DNA of 47,534 nt from Parcubacteria group bacterium GW2011_GWD2_38_11 (GTDB lineage Bacteria > Patescibacteriota > Minisyncoccia > Moranbacterales > GWC2-37-73), in contig LBTZ01000003.1 of NCBI GenBank assembly GCA_000992325.1, positions 1 through 47,534 on the forward strand, read 5' to 3'. Every line of letters begins with the position of its first letter. The stretch's first letter is position 1. Of this stretch, positions 1-8,545 are shown piece by piece. Under the pieces are notes generated by a model, which was given only the letters and a program-made list of their open reading frames with translations, searched no databases and had not been told where the DNA came from. The position numbers were made by a program, and so were the translations under genes.

Positions 1-1
1 T

Positions 2-772
2 AATGTGACGATGGAAAACGGCGTGCAGGTTGTCAGGATGAAGGAAATTGCTAGTGGATATTCTCCGAACAAATTCACGATTAAAAAAGGTGTCCCAGTC
101 AAATGGGTTATTGACGCTCAGGCTCCGTATTCCTGTGCTAGTAGTTTGGTGGTTTCAAGTTTGAAAATTCAAAAAACTTTAAAAGCAGGTGAAAACGTTA
201 TTGAATTTACACCAAAAGAAACTGGTAAGATTCCATTCTCATGTTCTATGGGAATGTACACTGGAGCGTTTACGGTGGTGGATGACTTGTCTGCGGGACA
301 GGCAGGGAATAGCTCAGTTGACGCTGCAAACACTACAACGACTCAGGGGGTGGCTTCTGCGGCAGCGGGAACTTGTGGCTCTGGGGGGTCTGGATCGACT
401 GGAGGAGGTTGTGGTGGCTGTGGTGGAGGAGGAAAGGCTGTTATACCTGCCGAAGGAAAAGTTGAAACCACCCCAGTGGCTGACAGTGCAAAAACCGACG
501 AACAGCTCATTAAAACTGCATACACGCTTAATGATGATATTCAACCGAATACTTTCACAGTTAAAGTTGGGCAGCCAGTCAAGTTTGTCGTTGACGTGAA
601 GGAGAACGGGCAGGGCTGTATGAGCACCGTTGCTCTTCCAGGACTTAGTGATGATGTCTATCAACTTATAGCAGGTAAGAAAATCGAAATTGCATTTACG
701 CCAACCAAAAAAGGTGTGTATCAAATTACTTGCGCCATGGGTGTGCCACGCGGAACGATTACCGTTGAGTAA
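2..772 (+). CDS. Double cupredoxin-domain protein, 5' end outside window
   Basis: The reading frame is open to the left edge, so this is probably the C-terminal part of a longer protein; the GTG at base 5 is not a convincing start. Two plastocyanin-like domains are visible. Domain 1 is about residues 1-92 and ends with IPFSCSMGMYTG; domain 2 is about 165-256 and ends with YQITCAMGVPRG. A linker very rich in Gly and Cys (GGGCGGCGGGG) separates them. Cys-x-Met loops at the domain ends resemble copper-site loops of cupredoxins, although the usual His ligands are not obvious. The next genes encode CsoR, an HMA chaperone and a Cu-ATPase, so a role in copper binding outside the membrane is likely. 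In CPR genomes such domains are often fused behind a TauE/SafE-type membrane domain; whether that holds here cannot be seen. Confidence 0.75.
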   Translation, partial: NVTMENGVQVVRMKEIASGYSPNKFTIKKGVPVKWVIDAQAPYSCASSLVVSSLKIQKTLKAGENVIEFTPKETGKIPFSCSMGMYTGAFTVVDDLSAGQAGNSSVDAANTTTTQGVASAAAGTCGSGGSGSTGGGCGGCGGGGKAVIPAEGKVETTPVADSAKTDEQLIKTAYTLNDDIQPNTFTVKVGQPVKFVVDVKENGQGCMSTVALPGLSDDVYQLIAGKKIEIAFTPTKKGVYQITCAMGVPRGTITVE

Positions 773-805
773 TTTCTTGTCGTAGCGGCTTTTGGGGTGA
801 ATAGG

Positions 806-839
806 GGTGGCACTGTTTGATCTTTCATTCAGTGCCGCC
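806..839 (+). terminator. Hairpin after cupredoxin gene, possible terminator
   Basis: GGTGGCACTG pairs with CAGTGCCGCC (10 bp, one G-U) around a 14-nt loop, shortly after the cupredoxin stop. The T-run (CTTTTTTC) begins about 11 nt downstream rather than directly at the stem, so termination is plausible but not certain. Confidence 0.35.
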
Positions 840-862
840 AAAAAGTACTTCTTTTTTCTGGC

Positions 863-890
863 TTGCGTAGTTTTTATTTTATGTTATCAT
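863..890 (+). promoter_or_regulatory. Promoter of the copper operon
   Basis: TTGCGT, 16-bp spacer, TATCAT. The predicted start point falls inside the CsoR-like palindrome just downstream. An alternative -10 (TATAAT at 915-920) abuts the end of the same palindrome, so either choice is compatible with repression by CsoR. Confidence 0.5.
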
Positions 891-915
891 ATACCTATAC
901 CCCAGGTGGAGGTAT
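891..915 (+). promoter_or_regulatory. Probable CsoR operator
   Basis: A 25-bp dyad with perfect 6-bp outer arms (ATACCT / AGGTAT) and inner ACC / GGT pairs around a CC-rich centre. G/C-rich TACC...GGTA dyads upstream of csoR are typical operators of this family. It lies 41 bp before the csoR start codon and overlaps the predicted transcription start. This fits copper-relieved autorepression of the csoR-copA operon. Confidence 0.6.
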
Positions 916-956
916 ATAATAATGTTAAACTTAATAATAAGTATAAAAAATAATTT

Positions 957-1232
957 ATGACAAACGTATCTCGGGAAAAAGCGAAGATAAACTTCAAAAA
1001 AGCCCGCACTCATATCGATAAGATCATATCAATGATTGAAGATGATAAATATTGCATCGACATTATGCAGCAGAATTTGGCAGTAATTGGTTTGCTTCGC
1101 AGTGCGCACAGTATGATAATGGAAGGTCATCTCAAGGGTTGTTTTTCTGATGCCTTCAACTCCAAAAGCATCAAAAAACATGATGAAATGATTGATGAAA
1201 TTCTGAAAGTCACGAAAATGTACAATAAATAA
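957..1232 (+). CDS. csoR: CsoR-family copper-sensing repressor
   Basis: A 91-residue all-helical protein of the CsoR/RcnR (DUF156) family, which binds DNA as apo-oligomers and releases it when Cu(I) binds. The Cu(I) triad is present as C33, H58 and C62 with the family spacing C-x24-H-x3-C (EGHLKGC). Basic helix 1 (KAKINFKKARTHIDKI) corresponds to the DNA-binding face. The gene is preceded by a palindromic operator and followed by HMA and CopA genes, the usual CsoR regulon. No SD precedes the ATG. A 12-codon upstream ORF (from ATG 922) ends in an ATGA overlap with this start; it may be chance or translational coupling. Confidence 0.93.
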   Translation: MTNVSREKAKINFKKARTHIDKIISMIEDDKYCIDIMQQNLAVIGLLRSAHSMIMEGHLKGCFSDAFNSKSIKKHDEMIDEILKVTKMYNK

Positions 1233-1235
1233 CTA

Positions 1236-1315
1236 ATAACCAACAACGAACAACTAACAACTAACAACTAACAACCCAAACTGTTGTAAGTAGTGAGTTG
1301 TCAGTTATGGGTTTA
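1236..1315. repeat. Inverted pair of heptamer arrays (CAACTAA / TTAGTTG type)
   Basis: Left arm: several tandem copies of CAACTAA-like heptamers. Right arm: degenerate copies in the opposite orientation (GTTGTAAGTAGTGAGTTGTC). The pair fills the csoR-HMA gap and could fold into a hairpin in the operon mRNA. Related pairs lie before the glycosyltransferase (17 kb) and near 27.4 kb. Confidence 0.75.
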
Positions 1316-1320
1316 CCTAT

Positions 1321-1533
1321 ATGAATGAACAAAAATTTAAATTAAATGGTTTTCATTGTGAGTCTTGTGTGAAGCTTGCCACAATGAGACTGAAAAAAAT
1401 TGTTGGAGTGCGGGAGATTAATTTTATTGATACGGACGGAAACGGCGCGTTGATTGCCGAGCGCGTCATCGATAAAGTCGAAATAGAGAAAGTCTTGGAG
1501 GGAACTGGGTATACTGTTTGCCACGTCGAATAA
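1321..1533 (+). CDS. Small HMA-domain metallochaperone (CopZ-like)
   Basis: A 70-residue single heavy-metal-associated domain with the ferredoxin-like pattern. The metal motif GFHCESC (C13, C16) sits in loop 1. HMA proteins of this size carry Cu(I) in the cytosol and hand it to the N-terminal domains of CopA or to CsoR. Lying between csoR and the copper ATPase supports a CopZ role. The sequence is otherwise diverged, so metal specificity is inferred from context. Confidence 0.85.
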   Translation: MNEQKFKLNGFHCESCVKLATMRLKKIVGVREINFIDTDGNGALIAERVIDKVEIEKVLEGTGYTVCHVE

Positions 1534-1556
1534 TTTTAATTTATTGATTTAATGTT

Positions 1557-4500
1557 ATGAAAAATAGATTGTCACTTGAAATAAAGGGTATGCATTGCGC
1601 TTCATGCGAGATGCTTGCCAAAGAAGAATTGGGAGAGCTCTCTGGTGTGAGTGAAGTCGTGATTAATGCTGAAACAGGCAAAGGCTCGCTTATGCTTGAT
1701 GATGAGAAAAATTCAAATCAGGATGTGCTCGATGCGATCAAGCGCGCGGGATATAGTGCAGTTATAACAGCTGAAGAAACATTGAATTTGAAAGTTGATG
1801 AAATGCAAGAAATAAAGAAGGCTATTATGGGAGTGGCCAACGATGTTAAAGAAATCAAAAATTCAGTAATGACAAATAACGCAACAAACATTCAGTTTTC
1901 AAATGTTGAGGATAAGAAGGGGACTGATTCAAACAAGCGAGTAAGCTTGTCACTTTTCGGCATGCATTGTTCTTCTTGCGCCAACATCATTGAGAGACAG
2001 CTTAAGAAAACTCCAGGAGTAAAGCAAGCAAATGTGAACTTTTCAGCTGAAAAAGCTTCAATTTTGTTCGATGAGAATGTCTCAAATATTAAAACTCTTA
2101 CGGATGCTATCGCTAAAGTTGGATACAAGGGGGAACAAGTTGATGCCAAGGACACCGAATATGAAACTCGTAAACGTGAGAAGGAAAGTTCAACGCTTTT
2201 CAGTAAATTTATTTTTAGTTTTATTTTGAGTTTTCCAATGCTATATTTCATGGGATTTGATTTCGTTAATTGGCTGCCCGGGGAAAAAGCGTTCGCTCCA
2301 TATATTGGAGTGTTCTCGTTGCTTTTGACGATTCCTGTGCAATTTATTATTGGAGCAGGCTTCTATAAGGGGATGTGGTCATCGCTTAAGATGAAAACTT
2401 TCAACATGGACAGTTTGATTGCAATCGGAACTTCGACTGCGTTTTTCTACAGCTTGTATAACTATGTGACTTATGTCCTCGCCAATAATTCATTGATAGG
2501 TGTTGGTGGCATGAAAATTCCCGATCTGTATTTCGAAACCGCAGCCTATTTGATTACTTTTGTAATTTTGGGCAAGTGGTTGGAAATCAGGACAAAAGGA
2601 AAAACATCAGATGCGATCAAGAAGTTGATGGGACTTCAGGCTAAAACTGCCCGTGTGATTCGTGGCGGTCAGACTTTGGATATTGCGATTAATGATGTGA
2701 TCCATGGCGATATCATAATTGTTCGTCCAGGTGAAAAAGTTCCTGTTGATGGAAAAATTACCAAGGGTTCTTCTGCTGTGGATGAATCCATGATTACTGG
2801 CGAAAGTTTGCCAGTGGAGAAAACTATCGGCAGCAATGTGGTTGGAGGCACGATAAATAAGACCGGAAGTTTTGAATTTGAAGCGACAAAAATTGGATCA
2901 GAAACAACATTGGCTCAAATCATTCGCTTGATTGAAGAAGCACAAGGTTCAAAAGCGCCTATTCAAAATTTTGCTGACAGTATTTCTGCTTGGTTTGTGC
3001 CAGCAGTAATCATTTTGGCAATTGCGACATTCGGAGTTTGGTATTTCGTACTTGGTTCAACGCTAGCTTTCGCACTGATGGCTTTCACTTCTGTTATCGT
3101 GATTGCATGTCCATGCGCTCTCGGATTGGCTACGCCTACATCTTTAATGGTGGGAACAGGTAAAGGTGCCGAATATGGAGTGCTTGTGAAAGGTGGAGAG
3201 GCTCTTGAGGCAGCGAGCAATATTTCAGCTGTAATTTTCGACAAGACTGGCACACTGACTCACGGAAAACCTGAAGTTACGGACATAGTATCGATTGGCA
3301 ATATGGATGAAGATGAATTATTGGCAATTTCAGCTAGTCTTGAAAAACTTTCCGAGCATCCATTGGCCGAAGCAATTTGCAATCATGCCGAAGAGGAAAA
3401 TATTGAATTGGAAGATGTTCAAAATTTCAACTCAATTACTGGCCGAGGAGTACGGGGTGATGTTAATGGAACAACTTACTACATTGGAACTCGCAAGTTG
3501 ATGATAGAAAATCTTGAACTTGATGTTAAAAAAATTGAACGCAAAATGGCACGCCTTGAAGAACAAGGCAAGACTGCGATGATTTTAGCTACCAAGGAGA
3601 GCATTGTTGGAATTATCGCTGTTGCTGACACTGTCAAAGAAACATCTCGAGAAGCTGTTGAAAAACTTAAGAAAATGGGAATTGAAGTTTGGATGATTAC
3701 CGGAGACAATGCTCGCACGGCCAAAGCCATTGGATTGCAAGTTGGTATCACAAATATTTTGGCAGAAGTTTTGCCTGAAGATAAGGCTAATGAAGTTAAA
3801 AAGATTCAAGCTACTGGCAAAAAAGTCGCTATGGTTGGGGATGGCATCAATGACGCTCCTGCACTAGCTCAAGCTAATGTAGGAATTGCAATGGGATCAG
3901 GAACTGATGTGGCAATGGAAGCAGGCGACATTGTAATTATGAAAAGCGACCTTAATGATGTAGTGACCTCGTTCCAGCTTTCGAAAGAAACGATGGGTAA
4001 AATCAAACAGAATATGTTTTTCGCTTTGTTTTACAATGTGATCGGCATTCCAATAGCTGCTCGAGTATTCTTTGCATTCGGATTAGTTTTGAAGCCAGAA
4101 CTCGCAGGACTTGCAATGGCTCTAAGTTCTATTTCGGTGGTTGGTAATTCGCTGCTGCTTAAATTATTCAAACCTGGCAAGAGAAACTATATTTCCCTGA
4201 TCGCCCCAATTGTTATGATGGCAGTCTTCACGTTTGGATTTTATGAGTTTGCAAAATTCAGTTCTGGTATGGAGTCAGACGCAATCAACAAGCCGGTGAG
4301 TCAGCAAGTGCTCTTGAAAGCAAATGAATTGTTTGAGCAAGGTTCATTCAAAGTGAGCTTTGCCGAGGGAAATCCAAAAATATTTGCAGGTATAAATTCA
4401 TTTGACAGTGAATCGTTGAAAGTCGACGGCAGTTCCGTCTTGGCAAATAATTCGATGATAGTCGGATCGGTTGAGGCTTCTATGATGATTGAAGAAAAGC

Positions 4501-4970
4501 TTATTCAAAAACCAGGAGACTCTCTTAAGGATTTTTTTGGAATTTCGGAAATGAAAATTGCAGGCATCGCTAAGCCAACTGGAACATTTTTGGATGAGAT
4601 GCATTTGGTGAACAAGAATACTTTCAATGCGATATTGTCTGTTGCAGAAATTCGCACGGCTGTTGCTGATGGCAAGGACTTGAAAATGTTTTATGTTGTC
4701 AATAAGAATAATGTGCCCGAAAAGTTTTCTGGAAAAATATCGTCTGAGAATACAAACCCAGTCTTTATTGATGGAAAGAAATATCTTCCGGTATATATGG
4801 GCTCAAAAGAGGCAGAGATGATGATTGAAGAGAAATTGTTCAGCAAAGCTGGTGACAGAATTGACGGCTTGTTTGGAAACAATATCATCATTGTTGAAAT
4901 TCTTCCTGAAACGAAAACCGCGCTTGATATGATGCATTTTGTCGGAGCCGATTTTCAAATCAAAAAGTAA
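1557..4970 (+). CDS. copA: Copper-translocating P1B-type ATPase with novel C-terminal repeat domain
   Basis: Exports Cu(I) across the membrane using ATP. Two HMA domains come first (GMHCASC, C14/C17; GMHCSSC, C138/C141). The P1B core follows: transmembrane CPC (518-520), phosphorylation site DKTGTLT (D562), the HP locus [15 protein letters not shown] and GDGINDAP (D762). Tail helices have YN and MALSS motifs expected of Cu(I) pumps. At 1137 residues it is far longer than the usual ~750-830. The extra ~260 residues (about 875-1137) start with an added hydrophobic helix ([20 protein letters not shown]) and contain two copies of a ~75-residue unit keyed by MMIEEKL, a GD, FFG/LFG and D-x-MH. An extra helix would put this tail on the outside. 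I do not recognise the tail family. Confidence 0.93.
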   Translation: MKNRLSLEIKGMHCASCEMLAKEELGELSGVSEVVINAETGKGSLMLDDEKNSNQDVLDAIKRAGYSAVITAEETLNLKVDEMQEIKKAIMGVANDVKEIKNSVMTNNATNIQFSNVEDKKGTDSNKRVSLSLFGMHCSSCANIIERQLKKTPGVKQANVNFSAEKASILFDENVSNIKTLTDAIAKVGYKGEQVDAKDTEYETRKREKESSTLFSKFIFSFILSFPMLYFMGFDFVNWLPGEKAFAPYIGVFSLLLTIPVQFIIGAGFYKGMWSSLKMKTFNMDSLIAIGTSTAFFYSLYNYVTYVLANNSLIGVGGMKIPDLYFETAAYLITFVILGKWLEIRTKGKTSDAIKKLMGLQAKTARVIRGGQTLDIAINDVIHGDIIIVRPGEKVPVDGKITKGSSAVDESMITGESLPVEKTIGSNVVGGTINKTGSFEFEATKIGSETTLAQIIRLIEEAQGSKAPIQNFADSISAWFVPAVIILAIATFGVWYFVLGSTLAFALMAFTSVIVIACPCALGLATPTSLMVGTGKGAEYGVLVKGGEALEAASNISAVIFDKTGTLTHGKPEVTDIVSIGNMDEDELLAISASLEKLSEHPLAEAICNHAEEENIELEDVQNFNSITGRGVRGDVNGTTYYIGTRKLMIENLELDVKKIERKMARLEEQGKTAMILATKESIVGIIAVADTVKETSREAVEKLKKMGIEVWMITGDNARTAKAIGLQVGITNILAEVLPEDKANEVKKIQATGKKVAMVGDGINDAPALAQANVGIAMGSGTDVAMEAGDIVIMKSDLNDVVTSFQLSKETMGKIKQNMFFALFYNVIGIPIAARVFFAFGLVLKPELAGLAMALSSISVVGNSLLLKLFKPGKRNYISLIAPIVMMAVFTFGFYEFAKFSSGMESDAINKPVSQQVLLKANELFEQGSFKVSFAEGNPKIFAGINSFDSESLKVDGSSVLANNSMIVGSVEASMMIEEKLIQKPGDSLKDFFGISEMKIAGIAKPTGTFLDEMHLVNKNTFNAILSVAEIRTAVADGKDLKMFYVVNKNNVPEKFSGKISSENTNPVFIDGKKYLPVYMGSKEAEMMIEEKLFSKAGDRIDGLFGNNIIIVEILPETKTALDMMHFVGADFQIKK

Positions 4971-4996
4971 TTAAAATATATATTCAATAAAATATT

Positions 4997-5383
4997 ATGG
5001 ATAATAAGAAAATATTATTGGTCTTGATTGTTGTTGCATTGGTTATCGGAGGAGGATTTATTTTGAAGAGAAAAAATATGACACAGTCAAAATCATCCGC
5101 AACTGTTCAAACGGGAAAAGCTGGAAACATCAAGCTTTCCGCTGACCCAAGCGGCGCTTACAATCCAAAGGAGATTAGAGTTAAAGCGGGAACTAAAGTG
5201 AAAATTGAAGGAGACCAGGAGACTCTCACTGGAGGAATGAACACTGTAATTATTGATGGTTACAATATTCAAAAGGTCATTGCTCCTGGCGACAATGTGA
5301 TTGAATTTGTTGCCGACAAAAAAGGAACATTCAAAATGTATTGTGCTAATGGGATGGGTAATGGAAAGTTGATAGTTGAATAA
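4997..5383 (+). CDS. Membrane-anchored single cupredoxin
   Basis: 128 residues. An N-terminal hydrophobic segment (ILLVLIVVALVIGGGFIL, residues 6-23) acts as signal anchor, followed by one cupredoxin-like domain (about 45-128) ending in FKMYCANGMGNGKLIVE. The Cys and nearby Met match the loop of the two domains at the start of the window, though the GGMNT loop replaces the first Cys. It lies 26 bp after copA, probably in the same transcript, and faces outside. A role as external copper acceptor or donor for CopA is inferred from context only. Confidence 0.8.
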   Translation: MDNKKILLVLIVVALVIGGGFILKRKNMTQSKSSATVQTGKAGNIKLSADPSGAYNPKEIRVKAGTKVKIEGDQETLTGGMNTVIIDGYNIQKVIAPGDNVIEFVADKKGTFKMYCANGMGNGKLIVE

Positions 5384-5631
5384 GTCATTGTTATTGCGGA
5401 GGCGAATTTTACTTCCGTCTCCGAGACAAAAAATAATTTTATGCGTGCATATATAACGACTGATTGAAAATATGTGCATATTTAAAATTGACAATACTTG
5501 CTTCATTAGTTTCATTCACAACAAGAAAATTATTCAGTAAAAGCAATCAATCAAGTATGATTTTTCGCCCGTATTTTCAATAAATCAGTGGAAAAATGAA
5601 ACAAAGATACCAACACAATGTATTACTAATG

Positions 5632-5661
5632 CGGTGCAAATAGCACCGTTTTAGTTTTTTT
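5632..5661 (+). terminator. Intrinsic terminator upstream of DUF302 gene
   Basis: CGGTGC, 5-nt loop, GCACCG, then TTTTAGTTTTTTT. It lies about 250 bp after the anchored cupredoxin and only 18 bp before the DUF302 ATG. It may end the copper operon transcript, or attenuate a short transcript starting from a TTGACA-like element at 5488. The 5384-5631 stretch holds a weak hairpin near 5396-5425 and no other gene I can support. Confidence 0.65.
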
Positions 5662-5678
5662 GATTAATAAATAAGCTT

Positions 5679-6062
5679 ATGGAATACGGCTACAAAAAAC
5701 AACTCAATATATCTTTTGCTGAGGCTGAAAGGAAAACCAGAGACGAGCTTGCAAAAGAAGGGTTTGGCATAATCACTGAGATAAACGCCAAAGAAACTTT
5801 CAAAAAGAAACTGAATGTTGATTTTGAAAACTACTTGATTCTTGGTGCTTGTCAGCCAGATTCGGCGCACAAGATTCTGCAAGCTGACAAGGAATTGGGA
5901 CTTCTGCTACCTTGCAATGTGATCGTCTATGAGAAAAATGGTAAAATTTTTGTTTCAACCATTTTGCCAAAAGCCATGATGGGCGCCATGGAAAATGCAG
6001 CCGTGGCTGAAATAGCTGAAGAGGTTGAGGAAAAATTGAAAAAAGTCGTGGACAATATTTAG
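5679..6062 (+). CDS. DUF302 family protein
   Basis: 127 residues, a complete DUF302 domain. The family signature LGACQPDSAHKILQAD followed by LGLLLPCNVIVYE is clear. The biochemical function is not established. DUF302 genes often sit beside copper or other heavy-metal genes, as here. Soluble and without a signal peptide. No SD; the start follows an AT-rich stretch directly after a terminator. It ends at the shared terminator with the convergent helical-repeat gene. Confidence 0.85.
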   Translation: MEYGYKKQLNISFAEAERKTRDELAKEGFGIITEINAKETFKKKLNVDFENYLILGACQPDSAHKILQADKELGLLLPCNVIVYEKNGKIFVSTILPKAMMGAMENAAVAEIAEEVEEKLKKVVDNI

Positions 6063-6108
6063 TTTAATTTTTATTACACGGCAAAGTTTACAACAAAAAA
6101 ATAAAATA

Positions 6109-6143
6109 AAAACACCCTTTCCAATTTTTGGAAAGGGTGTTTT
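6109..6143. terminator. Bidirectional intrinsic terminator
   Basis: AAAACACCCTTTCC pairs perfectly (14 bp) with GGAAAGGGTGTTTT around a 7-nt loop. The A-tract and T-tract flanks serve both directions between the convergent DUF302 gene and the helical-repeat gene. Confidence 0.9.
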
Positions 6144-6162
6144 GAAAAAATGTTTCAAATTG

Positions 6163-8343
6163 TTATGCTATCAACAATGTTGTTGCAGCATGCACGATGT
6201 GCGTGATTGCTCTTCGGTGTTCGCGTTCATATTCAAAATGTTCTGATAATGTTCCCTTCTTTCTTTCCAAGATGGTTATCATCGGGCCAAGCAGTGCTTT
6301 GACGGCAGACATTTTTTTCTTGCCGGTGAATACAGCTGCTTTTTTGATAATGTTGTCCATTCCTGGGGAATGCTGTTCTGACTTGCCAATGGTTTCAATA
6401 CCAGCCAGGTAAATATCAAAAATTCCGTCTTCCACACGTAACTTTTCCAGTGCTTCCAGTTCTGACAGATAGAACATCCGATGAATACAATTTTCCTTGA
6501 TTGAAGTAGTAAATCTTTCGCGCAGACCAAGAAGAATGAGCTGTTTGATTTCACCAATGGATGTTTTTTTGTAAATTTCCACTAGCGCCTTTGGGATTGT
6601 GTCACTGATCACATTGCTACTTACATAGGCCGTTAAGATTTTGACAGCCTCTGTTGAGCCAGCAATGGAGACTTCCGAAAAAAATCGGATGCAAGCATAA
6701 TTGATGTCATTATTCCTCCAACCTTTCATTAGGGTTGTTGCCACTTCTGGAATAACCTCAGTGATTTTGTGCCTGGCAAGAAAGTCCAGGGCTGACGAGC
6801 AAAGACAGGTGCAGTCCCAGCTTAGTGGATTTTTTACAAGCCCCACTAGCACAGCCAATAGTTCCGGTCTTTTCTTTGCATATAGATCATCCAGAATTGT
6901 ACGTGCTTCTTTCTTGGCCATCTTCCTTTCATCTGAATTGCAGACAAGTAAAAGATGAACAGTTTCTGTGAAATTTCTATCGCACTGAAGTGCTATGCTG
7001 TGCAGTACTGGCAGAACTTTTTTGATGTCATCAGGTTTTCCATCGCTCATAATGGTGTTTTTGGCGATTTCAAATCCTGTGCCATTTTTCTTTGTCTGCG
7101 TGCAGGCAAGCACTTTTTGCACAAGCTGTTCAAGCTCTGCGCGCGGAATTTTTTCCAAATCCTTGCCATACCCGTGTGTTTTTTCACGAATGGCTAATAC
7201 GAATCTTGTTATGACGCCTATTTTCTCCTGAGAACCATTTCTGATTGCTTTCTCAAGAGTTTTTGTGGCTACAGAAATGGTGTCGCAAAGTAGAAGTTCT
7301 TTGCAGCCGTACCACAGGAAGTCATCATCTTTCGATTTCATTATGGCAGTTTGCAAGAAAAAACTTCGACGCTCGAAAGAAAGTTTTTGCAAAAAATCCT
7401 TTATGATTTTATCCCTGAACGTGAAAGTGAAACGGTCAGAATTTTTTCTTGTCTCGACGCTCAGCAATCCCTGGAAAATAATATCTTCAGATATTTTTTT
7501 ATCGAGATTGCATACGAGCTTGATAAGTTTCTCGAGTCCTTGGCTGCTGCTTTCATATCTGAAAGCTGTTTGCAAAATTTGCGATAGTTCAGATTTTTCC
7601 AGCGCCTTGGCCTTGGTGGCTTTTGCGACTAGTGCGTACAAAAGCTGGCGCGCTTCGTAATCACTTGCGAATTCTGTGTTACCTAATAAATTCACAGTAT
7701 TTTTTATGATGAGTTTTAGTTGGCCAATACCCAACGACAGTGAACTCAAAATTTCCAAGGCTGTTTTTTTATAGGTAAGGGCATTCTTGTTCGTAAGAGT
7801 GCGCACGCATAATTCATAAGCGCGGTCGTGATCGATTTGTGCGCATGTTTGCAACAGAGAGGAGCGCAGGGATAAATGTTTTTCAATCGCATCGAGGATA
7901 AATTCAGTATAAACTTTCTTTTTGGCTAACTTAATCAAAAGAAGGTCTACTTTATCGTTTATCTCACGATCATCAAGAATGGCACCTATTTTAAATATGA
8001 TATCTACGTGGACACTATCTTCTTTGCGGCATTGTGGTGGGCAAATGCTATCCAGAAAATTCAAGATTGTTTTGTCCTTGCTTTCCATGAAAGTTTGGAA
8101 AAGAAAATCTGCCTTAACGGCTCCTGCACTTTTGACAGCAGAAAAATGTGCCATAAAGAAGCAAATAAAATGTTGCACACTTTCTTTTATTTCGTGATTT
8201 GCTTTTTTTGAGACGCTGGCAAGAAGCTGAAAAAATAAAGCGATGATCCTTTGTTGCATTATATTTTCTTGCTCTTTCGAAAAGGTGTTTCCAATAATCA
8301 AGACGATCTTTTTCCGGGTTTCCTCGGGCAGCACATTTCTCAT
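6163..8343 (-). CDS. Large alpha-helical (HEAT/ARM-like) hypothetical protein
   Basis: 726 residues, no signal peptide and no clear membrane segment. The sequence is almost wholly amphipathic helices with loosely repeated 35-45 residue units (for example ALDFLARHKITEVIPEVATT followed by the next helix pair), suggesting an alpha-solenoid scaffold. I recognise no catalytic motif. It begins with an excellent SD (AGGAGG, 5-nt spacer, ATG), unlike the housekeeping genes here. It stands alone, divergent from uvrA, with a strong terminator at its end. Codons appear somewhat less A/T-biased than in the neighbours. Function unknown; protein binding is only a guess from the fold. Confidence 0.8.
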   Translation of the reverse strand: MRNVLPEETRKKIVLIIGNTFSKEQENIMQQRIIALFFQLLASVSKKANHEIKESVQHFICFFMAHFSAVKSAGAVKADFLFQTFMESKDKTILNFLDSICPPQCRKEDSVHVDIIFKIGAILDDREINDKVDLLLIKLAKKKVYTEFILDAIEKHLSLRSSLLQTCAQIDHDRAYELCVRTLTNKNALTYKKTALEILSSLSLGIGQLKLIIKNTVNLLGNTEFASDYEARQLLYALVAKATKAKALEKSELSQILQTAFRYESSSQGLEKLIKLVCNLDKKISEDIIFQGLLSVETRKNSDRFTFTFRDKIIKDFLQKLSFERRSFFLQTAIMKSKDDDFLWYGCKELLLCDTISVATKTLEKAIRNGSQEKIGVITRFVLAIREKTHGYGKDLEKIPRAELEQLVQKVLACTQTKKNGTGFEIAKNTIMSDGKPDDIKKVLPVLHSIALQCDRNFTETVHLLLVCNSDERKMAKKEARTILDDLYAKKRPELLAVLVGLVKNPLSWDCTCLCSSALDFLARHKITEVIPEVATTLMKGWRNNDINYACIRFFSEVSIAGSTEAVKILTAYVSSNVISDTIPKALVEIYKKTSIGEIKQLILLGLRERFTTSIKENCIHRMFYLSELEALEKLRVEDGIFDIYLAGIETIGKSEQHSPGMDNIIKKAAVFTGKKKMSAVKALLGPMITILERKKGTLSEHFEYEREHRRAITHIVHAATTLLIA

Positions 8344-8469
8344 AATATCCTCCTGTTAGTTTTGTTTGGCGCAAAGCCAATATGTTGTTGTTAAACAGCT
8401 ATCAAAAATCATATTATTGTGGCACATTGGGGGAATAAATGCAAGGGAGTAAGCATCTTGTGTTAAGCC

Positions 8470-8498
8470 TTTACATTTGCCTTTTTTTCTGATAAAAT
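8470..8498 (+). promoter_or_regulatory. Promoter of uvrA
   Basis: TTTACA, 17-bp spacer, TAAAAT: near-consensus sigma-70 type. Expected start near 8505, leaving a leader of about 40 nt before the uvrA ATG. I see no LexA-like box. Confidence 0.7.
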
Positions 8499-8545
8499 AC
8501 TCTAATCAATTTTCATTTAATGTTTGCTAATAACTTTTCTATATT

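Noticed and set aside
343-525. Proline-rich minus-strand ORF in the cupredoxin gene
   Set aside because: It is the reverse reading of the Gly/Cys linker, wholly inside a clear gene, with no start signal.
1236-1315. CRISPR-like array
   Set aside because: Units are 7 bp with no spacers, the arms are inverted, and no cas gene is present.
5396-5425. Hairpin CGGAGGCG/CGTCTCCG after the anchored cupredoxin as terminator
   Set aside because: No T-run follows on either strand; the hairpin at 5632 is far better.
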